Source of the DNA: Antrihabitans stalagmiti
GTDB taxonomy: Bacteria; Actinomycetota; Actinomycetes; Mycobacteriales; Mycobacteriaceae
Length of the DNA stretch: 64,000 bases
Direction of reading: 5' to 3'
Assembly (NCBI RefSeq): GCF_016482825.1
Contig: NZ_JAEMNV010000002.1
Coordinates: 620,001 to 684,000 of the forward strand
Shown piece after piece: positions 1 to 10,763 of the stretch; position 1 is the stretch's first letter; every line of letters starts with the position of its first letter. The notes below the pieces were generated by a model. The model was not told where the DNA came from. It worked only from the letters and a program-made list of their open reading frames with translations, and made no database searches. The position numbers were made by a program, and so were the translations under genes.

Positions 1-1
1 G

Positions 2-1210
2 GAACTCGTCATCGAGCGGCGCGACGATTTCGCGCTGTTGATGACGCTGGAGATGGGCAAGCCCCTCGCCGAGGCGCAGGGCGAAGTGAACTACGGCGGC
101 GAATTCCTGCGGTGGTTCTCCGAAGAAGCGGTGCGGATCAACGGCAGGTACACCCCGTCTCCTTCGGGCAACGGCCGGATCCTCGTCACCAAGCAGCCGG
201 TCGGGCCGACGCTCGCGATCACGCCGTGGAACTTCCCGCTCGCCATGGGGACCCGCAAGATCGCGCCTGCGTTCGCAGCCGGCTGCACGATGGTGGTCAA
301 GCCGGCAGCGGAGACCCCGCTGACGATGCTCCTGCTCGGTCAGGTGTTCGCCGACGCGGGATTGCCTGCAGGTGTGCTCTCGATCCTGCCGACGTCGCAG
401 GCCGCCGCACTCACCGATCCGATGTTCGACGATGCCCGCTTGCGGAAAATCACGTTCACCGGATCGACCGGAGTCGGCAAAGTTCTTCTCGCACAAGCAG
501 CTACGCGGGTGTTGCGGACGTCGATGGAGTTGGGCGGCAACGCTCCCTTCGTCGTATTCGACGACGCCGACCTCGACGCTGCGGTGGACGGTGCGATGGC
601 CGCGAAGATGCGCAACACCGGCGAAGCGTGCACGGCTGCGAACCGTATCCACGTGGACAACGCGGTACGCACGGAGTTCACAGCGAAGCTGACCGCACGT
701 ATGCAGGCGCTGAAGGTCGGGCCTGGCCATCTCGAGGGCACGCAGGTCGGTCCGCTGATCACCGAGAAGCAGCGGTCGTCGGTCGCAGACCTGGTCCGCG
801 ACGCAGCCGAGAAGGGCGCCGTCGTCACCACCGGTGGCAACAACGGCGCAGGCGAAGGTTACTTCTACGAGCCGACGGTGTTGGCCGACGTCACCGCCGA
901 TGCCCGCATCCTGGCCGAAGAAGTATTCGGGCCGGTGGCCGCGATCACCGGATTCGACGGCGAAGACGAAGGTATCGCAGCAGCCAACAACACCGAATTC
1001 GGTTTGGCCGCATACATCTACACGAAAGACCTCGACCGCGCCTTCCGCGTCGCCGAAGCCTTGGAGTCAGGGATGGTCGGCGTGAACCGCGGCATCATCT
1101 CCGACGTGGCCGCACCGTTCGGCGGCGTCAAAGAGTCCGGGATCGGACGCGAAAGCGGCAGCGAAGGCATCGAGGAATATCTCGAAATCAAGTACATCGC
1201 CTTCCAGTAA
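2..1210 (+). CDS. gabD: NADP-dependent succinate-semialdehyde dehydrogenase, 5' end missing
   Basis: This enzyme oxidises succinate semialdehyde to succinate, the last step of the GABA shunt, in the cytosol. The reading frame is open from the window edge, so about 50-80 N-terminal residues lie outside; 402 codons remain. Visible aldehyde dehydrogenase motifs are the N-terminal TLEMGKPLAEA helix typical of GabD, the cofactor-site segment ITPWNFPLAM, the catalytic Glu in MELGG, the catalytic Cys in GEACTAANR, and the C-terminal PFGGVKESGIGRE block. It is followed after 56 bases by a glutamate dehydrogenase gene on the same strand, which suggests a shared role in glutamate/GABA catabolism. The family is certain. 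The exact substrate is inferred from the GabD-like N-terminal and C-terminal motifs. Confidence 0.88.
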   Translation, partial: ELVIERRDDFALLMTLEMGKPLAEAQGEVNYGGEFLRWFSEEAVRINGRYTPSPSGNGRILVTKQPVGPTLAITPWNFPLAMGTRKIAPAFAAGCTMVVKPAAETPLTMLLLGQVFADAGLPAGVLSILPTSQAAALTDPMFDDARLRKITFTGSTGVGKVLLAQAATRVLRTSMELGGNAPFVVFDDADLDAAVDGAMAAKMRNTGEACTAANRIHVDNAVRTEFTAKLTARMQALKVGPGHLEGTQVGPLITEKQRSSVADLVRDAAEKGAVVTTGGNNGAGEGYFYEPTVLADVTADARILAEEVFGPVAAITGFDGEDEGIAAANNTEFGLAAYIYTKDLDRAFRVAEALESGMVGVNRGIISDVAAPFGGVKESGIGRESGSEGIEEYLEIKYIAFQ

Positions 1211-1266
1211 CCCGCATTCGTAGAAGTCACTGCTATTACAGAAACACAAGAATCGAGAAGAAAGTC

Positions 1267-3948
1267 ATGACCTCCCTCGGGACCTCGACCGCGCTCGCCA
1301 CTCGCGACGACGAGCGGATCGCCGCCGCCCTCGCAGGCATCGCACCGCAGATGTGGTTCACCACAGACAGTTTCGGCACCCGCGCGGTGTTCGTGTGGCC
1401 GGGCGAACCGATGCTGCTTGCCGACGTATGCGCGATGTTCGAGAGTTTCGGACTGCGGCTCGCTGCACATCGAAAGCTGGAGACCACGTCGGAGACGGGT
1501 CAGGCACACGAATTCGACTTCGGCATCCTCACCGTGCCCGCACCGGTCCTCGACCTCATCGCCGACGCCTGCGCCGCAAGCGCGGCCGGCCGGTGGCGCA
1601 TCGACCAGTACGCTCGACTCGTTGCCACAGCCGGAATCGGTTGGCGTGACGCTCTTCTCGTCCGTGCGGCATGCCGTTTCCTCGAACAGACGAAGCTGGG
1701 GCTTTCGCAGGCGTACGTCATCGAATCCCTGGTCCGAAATCCTGAATTCGTCAGGGCGATCATCGCCCTGTTCCATGCCAGGTTGGATCCAGCGACCGCA
1801 TTGACGGACGACTCCGTTGCACGGTCGGCCGTGGCGACCCTGGTCGAGCAGGCGGCAACTCTCGACGAGGACAGAATCCGTCGCGCCCTTGCGGCATTCG
1901 TCCTGTCCGTGTTGCGCACCAACTGGTTTCAGACCGATGCCGCAGGTCGACCGAAGTCGTACGCCTCCTTCAAGATCGACTCGGCACAGCTGACAGCCCG
2001 TGACGCGGTCGTCCCGTACCGCGAGATCTTCGTCCACTCCGACATCGTGGAAGGCGTCCACCTGCGTAGCGGTGCGGTCGCCCGCGGCGGTCTGCGGTGG
2101 TCGGATCGGGCAGACGACTACCGCACCGAAGTTCTCGGGTTGATGAAGACCCAGTCGGTCAAGAACGCTCCCATCGTGCCGATGGGTGCCAAGGGTGCGT
2201 TCGTCCTCAGGTCAGCGGACACGTCGGCGGCCGACGGCTACCGCGTCTTCATTCAGGGCCTGCTCGACGTGACCGACAACATCGTCGACGGCTCGGTCGT
2301 TCATCCTCGCGACACCGTGTGCCGCGACGGCGACGATGCCTACCTCGTCGTCGCCGCTGACAAGGGCACTGCGAAGTTCTCCGACCTCGCCAATTCGATT
2401 GCCGCCGAATACAACTTCTGGCTCGGCGACGGATTCGCGTCGGGCGGGTCCGCGGGTTACGACCACAAGGCCATGGGCATCACCGCCCGCGGCGCCTGGC
2501 TCTCGGTCCGCAGACATTTCGCGGAGTCAGGACGCAACGTCGATACCGACGACTTCACGGTCGTCGGCATCGGTGATATGTCCGGAGACGTGTTCGGCAA
2601 CGGAATGTTGTTGTCGCGCAAGATCAACCTGGTCGGTGCGTTCGACCATCGGCACATCTTCCTCGACCCGAACCCCGATGCCGAAGTGTCCTTCGGCGAG
2701 CGGATGCGGTTGTTCGCGCTGCCGACCTCCTCGTGGGGCGACTACGACGCAGCCAAGATCTCGAGCGGCGGTGGCGTGTTCTCGCGCTCGGCCAAGTCGA
2801 TCGTCCTGACCGACGAGGTCCGTACGCGACTCGGGATCACTGCTTCGCAGTGCAGTCCGGACGAGTTGATCCGGGCGCTCCTGCGTGCTCCGGTCGACCT
2901 GCTGTGGAACGGCGGCATCGGCACCTACATCCGCGCGGCGACCGAATCCGATATCGACGCACAGGACCCGGCAAACGATCGCGTACGGGTCAGCGCAGCC
3001 GAATTGCGTTGTGGCGTAATCGGTGAGGGCGGCAACCTCGGCCTCACCCAGCAGGCGCGGGTCGACTACGCACTCGGTGGCGGCCGCATCAATGCCGACT
3101 TCATCGACAACGCCGCCGGCGTCGCAACCTCCGATCTGGAGGTCAACCTCAAGATCGCCCTCGATACCGGAGTGCGGTCGGGCGCGTTTACGAAGGCGAG
3201 CCGCAATGCTCTGCTCGAAGGGGTCTCCGACGACGTCGCGCGGCGGGTACTCGAGGACAGTTCCAATCAGATTCTCGCGATCAGCCTCGCGGCGGCACAG
3301 GCAAGCTACCTCTTGGAACGGCACATCCGTCTGATCGGCAACCTGACCGCTGAGGGTGGCATCGACCCGACCGTCGAGGGACTGCCGTCGAAGGCGGAAT
3401 TGAAGAAACGGGCCGAATCGGGTCGCGGGCTCACCCGACCGGAGATTGCAATCTTGCTCGCCCAGTCGAAGAACCTGGTGTCGCAGGAACTGCTCGCCTC
3501 GACCGTCCCCGACGACGAACTGTTCGCCGACCGGTTGACGGCCTACTTCCCGACACCCGTCGCCGAAGCGGCACCCGATCTGATCGCGGCCCACCCGCTG
3601 CGGCGCGAGATCGTTGCCACCGCGATCGCCGACGAACTGCTCAACCGAGTCGGTCCGGGCACGATCTTCCGGATGCAGGAACGGCTCGGGGTCAGCACAG
3701 CCCAGGTGGCACTGGCGTACGCCGCCGTACGCGGGATCCTCGATCTCGACGCGGTGTGGCTCGATTGCGTGCAACGCGAGGTCGATGAGGGACAACGCGC
3801 GCAGGCATTGCTGGAAATCCGCGAATTGGTCGAGCATCTGACGTCGTGGCTGTTGCGGAGCCGCCGTGACAACGCGACCCCGCAGGTCTCGATCGAGCAG
3901 TTCGCCGGATCGGTCCGCAAGCTGATCGAGCTGACCAGGTCGGCGTAG
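1267..3948 (+). CDS. NAD-specific glutamate dehydrogenase, short form
   Basis: It oxidatively deaminates glutamate to 2-oxoglutarate with NAD. The 893-residue product carries the catalytic signature of the large bacterial NAD-GDH family: the substrate-binding segment GGLRWSDR, the following TEVLGLMKTQSVKN, the MGAKGAF lysine region, the nucleotide-binding region around DMSGDVFGNGML, and NGGIGTYIRA. The C-terminal helical part with GLTRPEIAILLA is also present. The ATG at 1267 is chosen because the residues upstream in the same frame read antisense-like Arg-rich sequence through the gabD gene. The protein is much shorter than the roughly 1600-residue enzymes of mycobacteria: the long N-terminal ACT-like regulatory part is missing and only about 250 residues precede the catalytic core. 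It probably forms an operon with the upstream gabD. Confidence 0.85.
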   Translation: MTSLGTSTALATRDDERIAAALAGIAPQMWFTTDSFGTRAVFVWPGEPMLLADVCAMFESFGLRLAAHRKLETTSETGQAHEFDFGILTVPAPVLDLIADACAASAAGRWRIDQYARLVATAGIGWRDALLVRAACRFLEQTKLGLSQAYVIESLVRNPEFVRAIIALFHARLDPATALTDDSVARSAVATLVEQAATLDEDRIRRALAAFVLSVLRTNWFQTDAAGRPKSYASFKIDSAQLTARDAVVPYREIFVHSDIVEGVHLRSGAVARGGLRWSDRADDYRTEVLGLMKTQSVKNAPIVPMGAKGAFVLRSADTSAADGYRVFIQGLLDVTDNIVDGSVVHPRDTVCRDGDDAYLVVAADKGTAKFSDLANSIAAEYNFWLGDGFASGGSAGYDHKAMGITARGAWLSVRRHFAESGRNVDTDDFTVVGIGDMSGDVFGNGMLLSRKINLVGAFDHRHIFLDPNPDAEVSFGERMRLFALPTSSWGDYDAAKISSGGGVFSRSAKSIVLTDEVRTRLGITASQCSPDELIRALLRAPVDLLWNGGIGTYIRAATESDIDAQDPANDRVRVSAAELRCGVIGEGGNLGLTQQARVDYALGGGRINADFIDNAAGVATSDLEVNLKIALDTGVRSGAFTKASRNALLEGVSDDVARRVLEDSSNQILAISLAAAQASYLLERHIRLIGNLTAEGGIDPTVEGLPSKAELKKRAESGRGLTRPEIAILLAQSKNLVSQELLASTVPDDELFADRLTAYFPTPVAEAAPDLIAAHPLRREIVATAIADELLNRVGPGTIFRMQERLGVSTAQVALAYAAVRGILDLDAVWLDCVQREVDEGQRAQALLEIRELVEHLTSWLLRSRRDNATPQVSIEQFAGSVRKLIELTRSA

Positions 3949-3975
3949 GCGCCGCAGCGTGTCGGCGGAGCCGAG

Positions 3976-4479
3976 CTACATGGCCGCGAGCGCAGCTGCC
4001 AGTTGCGCCCTGAGGTCGGCGGACGACAGCAGTCCGTCGTCACCGACGTCCGTTCGCGAGACCGGCATACGAATGCATGCGGCCTCGACAACGCTTGCCT
4101 GGATGTAGGTCAGTACGGTCCGCAGTTGGTCGTGTGCTCCGTCGCCACGACCGGGCGCGGCGACGTGAATCCACGCGGTCGGCTTGTCGGTCATCACGGT
4201 GGAACCGACCAGCCAATCGAGCAGATTTTTGATGCTGCCAGGCATGGATCCGGCGTACTCGGGCGTGCAGATCAGTACGGCATCCGATCCTTCGATCGCA
4301 TGACGAAGCGCGGCAACAGGTTCCGGCACAATGTCGCCGTCGTCGTCGGGATTGAACGCCGGCAATCCCGCCAGCCCCTCGTAGAGATGTGCGTCGTCGG
4401 CGAGCTGCGCGACAGTCCGCAGCGCCGCTGTATTCGTCGAGGACGCGCGGGTACTGCCCGAGATCAGCAGGATGCTCAT
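3976..4479 (-). CDS. NADPH-dependent FMN reductase family protein
   Basis: A 167-residue flavodoxin-fold reductase. It begins with the phosphate-binding motif ISGSTRASSTNTAAL and contains the FMN-contacting segment CTPEYAGSMPGSIKNLLDWL, both diagnostic of the NADPH_dep_FMN_red family (azoreductase, chromate reductase and quinone reductase types). Length is normal for the family. The gene converges on the glutamate dehydrogenase gene (27 bases apart) and diverges from the FadE5-like gene. The natural acceptor cannot be told from sequence. Confidence 0.8.
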   Translation of the reverse strand: MSILLISGSTRASSTNTAALRTVAQLADDAHLYEGLAGLPAFNPDDDGDIVPEPVAALRHAIEGSDAVLICTPEYAGSMPGSIKNLLDWLVGSTVMTDKPTAWIHVAAPGRGDGAHDQLRTVLTYIQASVVEAACIRMPVSRTDVGDDGLLSSADLRAQLAAALAAM

Positions 4480-4684
4480 ACCTCGAGGCTATGCGGCGAC
4501 CTGAGCCGCGACGAGGAGCAGGTTCGGGCTCGGTCGACGCACCCTCTGGTTGACACATCTACCGTCGATGTACATGTGATTGTGAGTATCAGGATTTTCC
4601 TGCATGCTGGAGCTTCGGAAGTGATCGCCGTCTCACAAACGTTGCCGTCGCTCGTTCAATCGTCGTCTCGAGGAGCAGTTTCAA
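4480..4684. promoter_or_regulatory. Divergent intergenic region of FMN reductase and fadE5, with an inverted repeat
   Basis: This 205-base region separates two divergent genes and must hold both promoters. It contains the inverted repeat ACATC-N7-GATGT (4555-4571), followed by the 8-bp palindrome ATGTACAT (4568-4575). Either could bind a TetR-type regulator. A ribosome-binding site AGGAG at 4671-4675 sits 9 bases before the TTG start of fadE5. Function is inferred only from position and symmetry. Confidence 0.35.
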
Positions 4685-6520
4685 TTGGGCCACTACAAGA
4701 GCAATGTCCGCGATCTGGAATTCAACCTGTTCGAGGCACTGCAGATTCAGAGAGTGCTCGAGACCGGTGCCTACGGTGATCTCGACGTGGCAACAGCACG
4801 CGACATTCTCGACGAGGTGCGACGCCTGGCAGAGGGGCCCTATGCAGACTCCTTCGCCGATGCCGACCGCAATCCGCCGACCTTCGACCCCGAGACACAC
4901 GAGGTCACCCTGCCTGAGTCGTTGACCAAGTCGCTTCGGAAGGCTTTCGAAGGTGGCTGGGATCGCCTCGGGCTCGAACCGGAAGTCGGCGGCACACCTG
5001 CACCGAAAGCGCTGTACTGGGCGATGGTCGAGATGTTCCTCGGCGCGAACCCTGCCGCACACGTGTACTGGGCCGGCGCAACGCTGGCCAACATCTTCTT
5101 CCGCAACGCGACCCCCGAGCAGAAGAAGTGGGCCGTGCTCGCTGCCGACCGCAACTGGGGCGCCACGATGGTGCTCACCGAACCGGACGCGGGTTCCGAC
5201 GTCGGCGCCGGCCGGACGAAAGCGATCGACCAGGGTGACGGTTCCTGGCATCTCGAGGGCGTGAAGCGGTTCATCACCTCGGGTGACTCCGGCGACCTTT
5301 ACGAGAACATCTTCCATCTGGTCCTCGCCCGTCCTGAAGGTGCCGGGCCCGGCACCAAGGGCCTCAGCCTGTTCTTCGTCCCGAAGTTCCATTTCGACAA
5401 GACAACCGGCGACCTACTCGAACGCAACGGCGTTTTCGTGACCAACGTCGAACACAAGATGGGCCTGAAAGGTTCAGCGACGTGCGAGCTCACCTTCGGT
5501 GGGCACGACGTCCCTGCGGTCGGCTGGCTTGTCGGCGACGTGCACGACGGCATCGCGCAGATGTTCGACGTCATCGAATACGCCCGAATGCTGGTGGGCA
5601 CCAAAGCTATTGCGACGCTGTCGACCGGCTACCTCAATGCCCTCGAATACGCGAAGCAGCGGGTGCAAGGTTCCGACCTCACCCAGATCGCCGACAAGAC
5701 CGCACCCAAGGTCACGATCATCGCGCACCCGGATGTCCGCCGTTCGCTGATGATGCAGAAGGCCTACACCGAAGGCCTGCGCGCTGTGTACCTCTACACC
5801 GCGGCCCATCAGAACCTCGACCTCGCCCAACTCGTCTCCGGCGCCGACGAGGACGTCGCATACCGCGTCAACGACCTGCTGCTGCCCGTCGTCAAGGGTG
5901 TCGGCTCCGAACGCGCCTACCGCTATCTCGCCGAGTCGCTGCAAACCCTCGGCGGGTCCGGATACCTGCAGGACTACCCGATCGAGCAGTACATTCGCGA
6001 CTCGAAGATCGACAGTCTCTACGAGGGCACGACCGCAATTCAGGCGCAGGACTTCTACTTCCGCAAGATCGCGCGTGATCGTGGCGTCGCACTCGGCCAC
6101 ATCGCCGGCCAGATCACCGAGTTCATAGGCAAGGAGTCCGCCGACGACCGCTTCAAGGGCGACCGCGCGCTGCTCGCAACCGCACTGGAAGACGTTCAGA
6201 CGATCGCGGCAACGCTCACCGGCTACCTCATGGGTGCCCAGCAACGCCCGACCGAGCTGTATCGCGTCGGCCTCGGCTCGGTCCGGTTCCTGCTTGCCGT
6301 CGGCGACCTGCTCATCGGCTGGCAGTTGCTGCACCACGCAGAAATTGCCGTCGCAGCCCTCGACGGTCAGCCGTCAGCGGCGGACACGTCGTTCTACGAG
6401 GGAAAGATCGCCGTTGCGCAGTTCTTCGCGCGCAACGTACTACCTGAACTCACCGCGACCCGGGCGATTCTCAGCGACATCGACAGCGCCATCATGGATC
6501 TGGACGAAGCTGCCATGTAG
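4685..6520 (+). CDS. fadE5: Acyl-CoA dehydrogenase, FadE5-like
   Basis: An FAD-dependent acyl-CoA dehydrogenase for the first oxidation step of fatty acid beta-oxidation. The 611-residue length and the opening [17 protein letters not shown] (initiated at TTG) match the FadE5 group of mycobacteria and relatives, which has an extended N-terminal domain and a C-terminal extension. FAD and substrate motifs are visible: [13 protein letters not shown] near residue 160, the [11 protein letters not shown] segment, and the C-terminal [19 protein letters not shown]. The catalytic base lies in [16 protein letters not shown] is chosen because AGGAG lies 9 bases upstream and no good ATG fits the family N-terminus. 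The gene is monocistronic and convergent with the conservon. Confidence 0.88.
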   Translation: MGHYKSNVRDLEFNLFEALQIQRVLETGAYGDLDVATARDILDEVRRLAEGPYADSFADADRNPPTFDPETHEVTLPESLTKSLRKAFEGGWDRLGLEPEVGGTPAPKALYWAMVEMFLGANPAAHVYWAGATLANIFFRNATPEQKKWAVLAADRNWGATMVLTEPDAGSDVGAGRTKAIDQGDGSWHLEGVKRFITSGDSGDLYENIFHLVLARPEGAGPGTKGLSLFFVPKFHFDKTTGDLLERNGVFVTNVEHKMGLKGSATCELTFGGHDVPAVGWLVGDVHDGIAQMFDVIEYARMLVGTKAIATLSTGYLNALEYAKQRVQGSDLTQIADKTAPKVTIIAHPDVRRSLMMQKAYTEGLRAVYLYTAAHQNLDLAQLVSGADEDVAYRVNDLLLPVVKGVGSERAYRYLAESLQTLGGSGYLQDYPIEQYIRDSKIDSLYEGTTAIQAQDFYFRKIARDRGVALGHIAGQITEFIGKESADDRFKGDRALLATALEDVQTIAATLTGYLMGAQQRPTELYRVGLGSVRFLLAVGDLLIGWQLLHHAEIAVAALDGQPSAADTSFYEGKIAVAQFFARNVLPELTATRAILSDIDSAIMDLDEAAM

Positions 6521-6530
6521 CAAGGCCGGC

Positions 6531-7130
6531 TCAGCGGGTCGGCTGACTCAGCCGTTGCAATGCGAACTGCGTCAAGGCGATCAACGCCTGCTTCGCCGAA
6601 TCCCGCACCCGCGCGTCGATCGACATGATCGGCACATCGGCAGATATCGCAAGCGCTTGACGGATGTCTTCCGACGGATACGACGGCGCACCGTCGAACT
6701 CGTTGATCGCCACGAGGAACGGCAGACTGCGCGCTTCGAAGAAGTCGACCGCGGCAAAACTGTCTTCCAGTCTGCGCGTATCGATCAGGACGACGGCACC
6801 GATCGCGCCACGGATGAGGTCGTCCCACATGAACCAGAATCGGTTCTGACCAGGTGTGCCGAACAGGTACAACACCAAGTCCTCGGACAGGGTGATACGG
6901 CCGAAGTCCATCGCAACAGTCGTCGTCGTCTTGTTGGGCGTCGCCGACAGGTTGTCCACCTCGGCGCTCGCATTCGTAACGAGAGCTTCGGTCCGCAGCG
7001 GCACTATCTCCGAGACCGCGCCGACGAGAGTTGTCTTGCCGACACCGAATCCGCCTGCGACGACGATCTTCGTCGAGGTTGCCCGACTGGACCGACGGGG
7101 AGCAGGCGGATCAGATCTTGTGTAGTCCAC
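6531..7130 (-). CDS. cvnD: Conservon GTP-binding protein (CvnD type)
   Basis: A small Ras/Gtr-like GTPase of 199 residues, the output component of actinobacterial conservons. The P-loop GGFGVGKTTL is near residue 27, a G3-like stretch is LYLFGTPGQNRFWFMWDDL, and AINEFDG stands where the NKxD motif would be, so it is only partly conserved, as is usual for CvnD proteins. It is the last gene of a four-gene operon; its start overlaps the end of the DUF742 gene by 20 bases, which indicates translational coupling. It probably acts at the inner membrane with the histidine kinase and roadblock partners. Confidence 0.88.
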   Translation of the reverse strand: MDYTRSDPPAPRRSSRATSTKIVVAGGFGVGKTTLVGAVSEIVPLRTEALVTNASAEVDNLSATPNKTTTTVAMDFGRITLSEDLVLYLFGTPGQNRFWFMWDDLIRGAIGAVVLIDTRRLEDSFAAVDFFEARSLPFLVAINEFDGAPSYPSEDIRQALAISADVPIMSIDARVRDSAKQALIALTQFALQRLSQPTR

Positions 7131-7485
7131 TGAGCACCCTTTCGATCAGTTCGCGACGCTCGTCGACGCTCGAATCTTCACCGAGCGTGGCGAGTATCTG
7201 CACATGTCCACTCTCGACGAGGTCGGCTACAAGCACACGCGCCACGCCGATAGGTACGCCGACCCGTGCGGCGATCTCGGCGACCGACGGCGATTGCTTG
7301 CTCAACGCAAAGATCGTCGCCTCGATGTCGCCCAACTCCCAGTGCCTGTTTCCGGCCTCCGGCAATGCCTGGATGAGCGCCTCGATAGCCAATTCGACGG
7401 CAGGTCGGGTCCTTCCGGACGTCAGCGAGTACGGCCGAACCAGGCTCGGTTCGGTACCGGAATCATCGCTGCTGTGATCGGCCAT
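7111..7485 (-). CDS. cvnC: DUF742 conservon protein (CvnC type)
   Basis: A 124-residue DUF742 protein. The family hallmarks RPYSLTSGRTRP near the N-terminus and the winged-helix-like middle (SVAEIAARVGVPIGVARVLVADLVESGHV) are clear. It is the third gene of the conservon, 15 bases after the roadblock gene and overlapping the GTPase gene. DUF742 proteins are thought to work with the CvnA kinase and CvnD GTPase in a membrane-associated signalling complex; a DNA-binding role is suggested by the fold but not shown. Confidence 0.87.
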   Translation of the reverse strand: MADHSSDDSGTEPSLVRPYSLTSGRTRPAVELAIEALIQALPEAGNRHWELGDIEATIFALSKQSPSVAEIAARVGVPIGVARVLVADLVESGHVQILATLGEDSSVDERRELIERVLSGLHKI

Positions 7486-7500
7486 CGTGCACCTCGTCCA

Positions 7501-7917
7501 TCATGAACCCAAGTTGACGCGAGGACTGGCCTGCACGGCTTCGCCGACTCGATCGACGAGGATCGCCATCTCGTAACCGACCTGTCCGATATCGCAGGAC
7601 GGTCCGGTGAGCACGGACAGAATCGAACCGTCGCCGACGTTCATCAGCAACAGGTATCCGCGCTGCATCTCGACGACCGACTGCAGGACGCCGCCGCCGT
7701 CGAACAAATTCGACGCTCCGACCGACAAACTCGCGAGACCCGACGTCACCGCCGACAACTGTTCGGCCCGATCCTGCGGCAGATGGTCACTCGCCGCCAT
7801 CAACAGTCCATCGGTGGACACAAGGACCGCATGCGAGACGCCGGGTACTTCGTGCGCGAAATTGGACACCAACCAGTCGAGCGAACGACCGTCCCCTTGT
7901 TCGTAACCGGCGTTCAT
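7501..7917 (-). CDS. cvnB: Roadblock/LC7 domain protein (CvnB type)
   Basis: A 138-residue roadblock/LC7-domain protein. Typical features are [31 protein letters not shown] at the N-terminal end and the [17 protein letters not shown] strand pair. Roadblock proteins modulate the partner GTPase. The start codon overlaps the stop of the kinase gene by four bases (ATGA), so translation is coupled. In the model conservon of Streptomyces the four products form a G-protein-coupled-like sensing complex; the stimulus here is unknown. Confidence 0.88.
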   Translation of the reverse strand: MNAGYEQGDGRSLDWLVSNFAHEVPGVSHAVLVSTDGLLMAASDHLPQDRAEQLSAVTSGLASLSVGASNLFDGGGVLQSVVEMQRGYLLLMNVGDGSILSVLTGPSCDIGQVGYEMAILVDRVGEAVQASPRVNLGS

Positions 7918-10763
7918 CGTTCTCCTTCGGTGCGATCAGTGTTTGTCGTGCGAACCGCACGTCCGTCTCGAACACCACGTTGGTGCCGATTCAGACTCTC
8001 GCGGACAGTCTCCGGGTCTCGTGCTCGTCGCCGCGGCTTACCAGCAGCCGATGACAGCGCGCCTGGGACGAGTCGGTCACCGGGCTGGCGCATGGGCAAT
8101 CCGGAATCGGTTCGCGACTCGACGCCTGCGGCCACCGCACGGTCCGCGGCCGACCAGCCCTCGTCGGCAGGTGAGTTCCAGTCCCGCGGCGCGGACCACT
8201 CCGGCGCGTTCGATTCTGTCAGCCACGCAGACACCATGTCGGCGAAGATCGGCGTATCGGCCTCGGGGGCCTGCTGCGATTCCTCGAGGCGTGACTGGAA
8301 GAACGACGCCGTCCGAGCGGACCGATAACGATGGCGCCGTTCCGATTCGGCTGTCTCCGCCGGTTCTGCGGGTTCCTGACTGCGATGGCTGCCGGTGTCG
8401 TAGGACACCGGTGGCGACGACTGCTCGGCGCGAACCGGCTGCTCGGGGCGGACCTGCTGCTCCCCCCGGACCGGCAGTGGCGCTGCGGTCGGCTCGGCAG
8501 CTGTCGGCGGCGGAACCGCACTCGGTCGCCGGGTCGGCAACGACGGGGACGTGGGTTGCTGAGGTCGGGCAGCGGGCTCGGCGCCGAATGCGGGCGACGG
8601 GGCCGGCGGGATATCTCCGGCAGGTCTCCGGGTCGGAAGGCCGGGTGCGCCACGTTGCGGCAGACCGCTCGGCTGCGACCGCGTCGGCAACGGTTGTTGC
8701 GGTAGCTCACGCTGCGGTGCGTCACGCTGCGGCTGCGCAGCCGGGTGCGGCGGTCCACTCGGCAGCGCGGTGCTGCCCGGAGTACGGCGCGGCAGACCGG
8801 TAGACATGCCTTCTTGCGCAGGCTGTTGCAGCTCCCCGACGGGATTGGCACTCTGCACCGGACGGTCATCGCGGCGACCCGTCGGCTGGCGAATGCTGGA
8901 CGGTGCGGGCGCCACCAGAGCCGACGGCAGATGGACGCTCGCGGTGACACCGGCGTTGCGCTCGCCTTCCTCGGTCGCGCGCAGACGGACAGTGACGCCG
9001 TAGCGTTCCGCCAGCCGACCGACCACGAACAGACCCATTCGACGGGTCGTCTCGACGGTCACCGTCGCAGCCGACGCCAGCCGCTCGTTGATGGCCGCCA
9101 ACTTGTCCGGCGGAATGCCGATCCCGTGGTCCGCGATCTCGACCAGCAATCCACCGTCGACGGATCTGCCGTAGCCGAGCACGACGTCCTGCTCCGGCGG
9201 CGACGCGCGCAGTGCGTTTTCGAGCAATTCGGCGAAGAGGTGCACGATATCGGTCGCCGCGGCGGCACTGACAGCACCGTCGGGAGCAGCGCCGAGCTTC
9301 ACCCGTTGATAGTCCTCGACCTCCGACATCGAGGCGCGGAGGATGTCGCCGAGCTGGACGGTCCCCGTTTCGGTCTTGCGCGTCCGCGTACCTGCAAGAA
9401 CGAGGAGGTTGTCACTGTTGCGACGCATTCTCGCGGCGAGGTGGTCGAGCCGGAAGAGGCTGTCGAGCCGACTCGGATCCTTCTCGTCGTACTCGAGCGC
9501 CTCGATCATGCCGAGCTGCCGATCGATCAGCGACTTGCTGCGTCGGGCCATCGTCTCGAACATGTCGTTGACCTGCAGACGCAGCCGAGCCTGCTCACCG
9601 GCGAGGCGCAGAGCCTGGTTGTGCATGTCGTCGACTGCGCGAGCCAGCTGACCGAATTCCTCGGTTGTCCGTACCGGGACCGGCTCTACAGCGATGTCGT
9701 CGATGTGTTCGCCCGTGTTGATTCTGTCGATCTCGTTGGCGAGGTCACTGTGCGCGACCTTCAGGGTGCCGGTCCGCAGCCGACGGATCGGGACGATGAG
9801 CGAGCGTGCTACCAACACGGCGAGCACCAACGCAGCAAGCAGGAAGGCGAGAACGATGATGCCGTTGCGGATCGTCGCCGACCGCGCGGCCTCCGCGCGA
9901 TCGTTCACGATCGAGCTGATCTCCGCGGCCGACTCCTTGTACATGCCGACGTAGATCTCGCGGCTGTCCAGCAGCACGGGGGTGAGCTTTGCCGTCGCGG
10001 CCGCAGCATCTCGCGTCGTGCGAAATTCGGCGACAGCTGCATCCGCCACATCGGCGTTGGCGCGCAGCTTCGCAATCCGGTCTGCGGCTTCGGGATAGGA
10101 ATTGTCGAGGGTGTCGAGCGTGGTGTAGACACCACCGGACGCTGCAGCGACGCCTAGACCGACGTCAGCCGAGTTGATCAGTGCCCGGGCACCGGCGATC
10201 GTCCATTCGAACAGCTTCCGGCCCGCTGCCCAGGAATCCAGCAATTTGGCCTTCGCCGCAATGACGTCGGCGTCCTGAATCGGCTCGACGATCTGCTCGA
10301 CCGCTTGCACCGCAGCGACCGAACTGTCGTCGCGTGCGGCTTGAATCTTCGGAATCTGCAGCGGCGAACCCTTGCCGAGCTCGACCAGCCTGTCACCGGC
10401 ACCGACCATCGCGCGAAGTGCGTCGGCAACATCGGAATCCAGATTGTCCTCGGCAAGAGCTTCGTTCGTGCGGCCGATTGCATCCTGTAATTCGGTGATT
10501 CGTTCCGGCGGGGCCTGGCCGACAGTCTGTTGGCCGGCGAGCACGGTGACGGCGACGGAGAGATCCACGATCAGCGGAACTGCGGCGACGCGATCGGCGG
10601 CGGTCTGTAGTTCAGCGGCTTCGTCGAAGTCGGACACCACGCGGATCGCGCCGAGAATCATGGCGGCGGCCAGCGGAACTGCGACGACAGCAGTCACCTT
10701 CCAGCGGAGACTCCATTGCTCGAGGTTCCACCATTTCGGTCGCGACTCGGTAGTTCTCCCCAT
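7914..10763 (-). CDS. cvnA: Conservon sensor histidine kinase (CvnA type), nitrate-sensor-like
   Basis: A 949-residue membrane sensor kinase that heads the conservon. A first membrane segment lies at about residues 20-42 and a second at about 300-325, flanking an extracytoplasmic all-helical region with repeated dipeptides typical of nitrate/nitrite-sensing (NIT) domains. A HAMP linker, a dimerisation region with [14 protein letters not shown] near residue 440, and an HATPase domain follow; the N box is [12 protein letters not shown] and the G box is [12 protein letters not shown]. The final 300 residues are rich in Pro, Gln, Arg and Ala and are probably disordered. No receiver domain or cognate response regulator is present; signalling is expected to go through the downstream roadblock/DUF742/GTPase genes. 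Confidence 0.9.
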   Translation of the reverse strand: MGRTTESRPKWWNLEQWSLRWKVTAVVAVPLAAAMILGAIRVVSDFDEAAELQTAADRVAAVPLIVDLSVAVTVLAGQQTVGQAPPERITELQDAIGRTNEALAEDNLDSDVADALRAMVGAGDRLVELGKGSPLQIPKIQAARDDSSVAAVQAVEQIVEPIQDADVIAAKAKLLDSWAAGRKLFEWTIAGARALINSADVGLGVAAASGGVYTTLDTLDNSYPEAADRIAKLRANADVADAAVAEFRTTRDAAAATAKLTPVLLDSREIYVGMYKESAAEISSIVNDRAEAARSATIRNGIIVLAFLLAALVLAVLVARSLIVPIRRLRTGTLKVAHSDLANEIDRINTGEHIDDIAVEPVPVRTTEEFGQLARAVDDMHNQALRLAGEQARLRLQVNDMFETMARRSKSLIDRQLGMIEALEYDEKDPSRLDSLFRLDHLAARMRRNSDNLLVLAGTRTRKTETGTVQLGDILRASMSEVEDYQRVKLGAAPDGAVSAAAATDIVHLFAELLENALRASPPEQDVVLGYGRSVDGGLLVEIADHGIGIPPDKLAAINERLASAATVTVETTRRMGLFVVGRLAERYGVTVRLRATEEGERNAGVTASVHLPSALVAPAPSSIRQPTGRRDDRPVQSANPVGELQQPAQEGMSTGLPRRTPGSTALPSGPPHPAAQPQRDAPQRELPQQPLPTRSQPSGLPQRGAPGLPTRRPAGDIPPAPSPAFGAEPAARPQQPTSPSLPTRRPSAVPPPTAAEPTAAPLPVRGEQQVRPEQPVRAEQSSPPVSYDTGSHRSQEPAEPAETAESERRHRYRSARTASFFQSRLEESQQAPEADTPIFADMVSAWLTESNAPEWSAPRDWNSPADEGWSAADRAVAAGVESRTDSGLPMRQPGDRLVPGALSSAAGKPRRRARDPETVRESLNRHQRGVRDGRAVRTTNTDRTEGER

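Noticed and set aside
112-1266. A long in-frame extension of the glutamate dehydrogenase back to base 112
   Set aside because: It runs antisense-frame-like through gabD, is extremely Arg-rich, and has no family similarity; the ATG at 1267 fits the protein.
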